Source of the DNA: Gammaproteobacteria bacterium UBA1119
GTDB lineage: Bacteria > Pseudomonadota > Gammaproteobacteria > Pseudomonadales > Azotimanducaceae
Reading direction: 5' to 3'
Assembly (NCBI GenBank): GCA_002313255.1
Contig: DCBA01000044.1
Coordinates: 1 to 6,698 of the forward strand
Length of the DNA stretch: 6,698 bases
A program made the position numbers and the translations under genes. This document shows positions 6,101 to 6,698 of this stretch, one piece after another. Numbering within the stretch: the stretch's first letter is position 1; every line of letters starts with the position of its first letter. The notes below the pieces were generated by a model. That model saw only the letters and a list, made by a program, of their open reading frames with translations, did not search any database and was not told the DNA's origin.

Positions 6101-6676
6101 ATGGCAGATACTTTGGGTTTTGATCCGGCACGCGTCGAACGATTACGCAACCCTGAACGCCTCGAATATTTTAATCCCGCGCGAATCTGGGAAATCCTTC
6201 AACCTGAGCCCGATTGCACGTTGATCGATATCGGGGCTGGCGTTGGTTTCCTCACCCTACCCTTTGCTGAAAAATTCCCACACGCCAAAGTCTTTGGCTG
6301 CGACATACTCGACGGTATGGTCCGCTTATTGCGAGACGAAGCTAAACAACGCGGCATTGATAATCTCAATGCGCTGCTGATGTCACCAAACCATGTCGAT
6401 CTGCATGATGACGTTGCTGATTTTATTGTGATGACCCAAGTTCACCATGAGCTGGATACACCAGAACCCCTTCTGGCGGAGTGTAAACGCGTGTTGAAGC
6501 CGGACGGCATAATAGCGATCGTCGATTGGGCTGACGAAGAAAACGGCAAGAGTCCTCCTCTTGGCCGACGTGTGCCCGTTGCCCTGATAGGTACTCAGCT
6601 GCACGGTGCTGGATTTCACCACATCGAAACCCACGACGTGTACGCATACCACACTTTCGTAACTGCAACGGCGTAG
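6101..6676 (+). CDS. Class I SAM-dependent methyltransferase, UbiE-like small form
   Basis: The 191-residue protein is a cytoplasmic class I methyltransferase that transfers a methyl group from S-adenosylmethionine to an unidentified acceptor. Motif I is 'LIDIGAGVGF' (41-50), the acidic residue that usually holds the ribose hydroxyls is D68 in 'VFGCDILDGM', the motif IV region is 'ADFIVMTQVHHEL' (106-118), and the post-core block 'CKRVLKPDGIIAIVDW' (128-143) is typical of the Methyltransf_11/25 families. The opening 'NPERLEYFNPARIWEILQP' (17-35) and the ending 'RVPVALIGTQLHGAGF' (157-172) followed by a final beta strand are common in small stand-alone methyltransferases related to UbiE. The length is complete. 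The family acts on small molecules, quinones, lipids or metals, so no substrate is assigned. It is transcribed away from the secreted-protein gene; nothing follows in the last 22 bases of the window. Confidence 0.92.
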   Translation: MADTLGFDPARVERLRNPERLEYFNPARIWEILQPEPDCTLIDIGAGVGFLTLPFAEKFPHAKVFGCDILDGMVRLLRDEAKQRGIDNLNALLMSPNHVDLHDDVADFIVMTQVHHELDTPEPLLAECKRVLKPDGIIAIVDWADEENGKSPPLGRRVPVALIGTQLHGAGFHHIETHDVYAYHTFVTATA

Positions 6677-6698
6677 CTGAGCCAATCCTCCCTTTTGG

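Noticed and set aside
6677..6698. CCAA...TTGG pairing after the methyltransferase stop as a terminator
   Set aside because: The arms are only four bases, there is no GC stem, and the window ends there, so nothing can be concluded.

Overview
The window looks like a piece of a Gram-negative bacterial chromosome, most plausibly from an uncultured or marine proteobacterium. By eye the base composition is a little over half GC, genes are tightly packed, start sites carry Shine-Dalgarno-like sequences, and one small protein has a signal peptide with two motifs like those of periplasmic LTxxQ proteins. I cannot place it more precisely. The compact TldD resembles versions known from Firmicutes and Chloroflexi more than the E. 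coli one, so the phylum call is weak. No tRNA, rRNA, CRISPR array, IS element or phage gene was seen.

Layout: (a) Minus strand, left part: an amidase-signature hydrolase (931-2331, GTG start) followed 53 bp downstream by a phytanoyl-CoA dioxygenase (PhyH)-type Fe/2-oxoglutarate oxygenase that runs off the left edge (1-877). They probably share a transcript. (b) A 197-bp divergent control region (2332-2528) with a strong imperfect hairpin at 2455-2488. (c) Plus strand: tldD (2529-3914) and tldE/pmbA (3914-5233), overlapping by one base and forming a two-gene operon for the TldD-TldE metalloprotease. (d) A decayed stretch: a 97-bp spacer with repeats, then the N-terminal FAD-binding end of a PheA/TfdB-type aromatic monooxygenase with no usable start codon and most of the gene missing (5331-5609). 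(e) A minus-strand secreted small helical protein (5522-6046) whose C-terminus reads into the remnant. (f) Diverging from it by 54 bp, a class I SAM-dependent methyltransferase (6101-6676).

How they may work together: TldD and TldE form one protease, with the zinc site in TldD only. The amidase and the PhyH oxygenase look like a small catabolic or modifying pair: one cleaves an amide, the other hydroxylates (or, given its unusual metal motif, possibly does other radical chemistry on) an unknown substrate. TldDE matures some ribosomal peptides in other bacteria, and here it sits beside an oxygenase and an amidase. That raises the idea of a peptide-processing locus, but I found no precursor peptide, cyclase or exporter, so this remains speculation. 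The clearest oddities are the HxG metal motif in the PhyH protein, the remnant monooxygenase with its overlapping secreted-protein tail, and the hairpin between the divergent operons.
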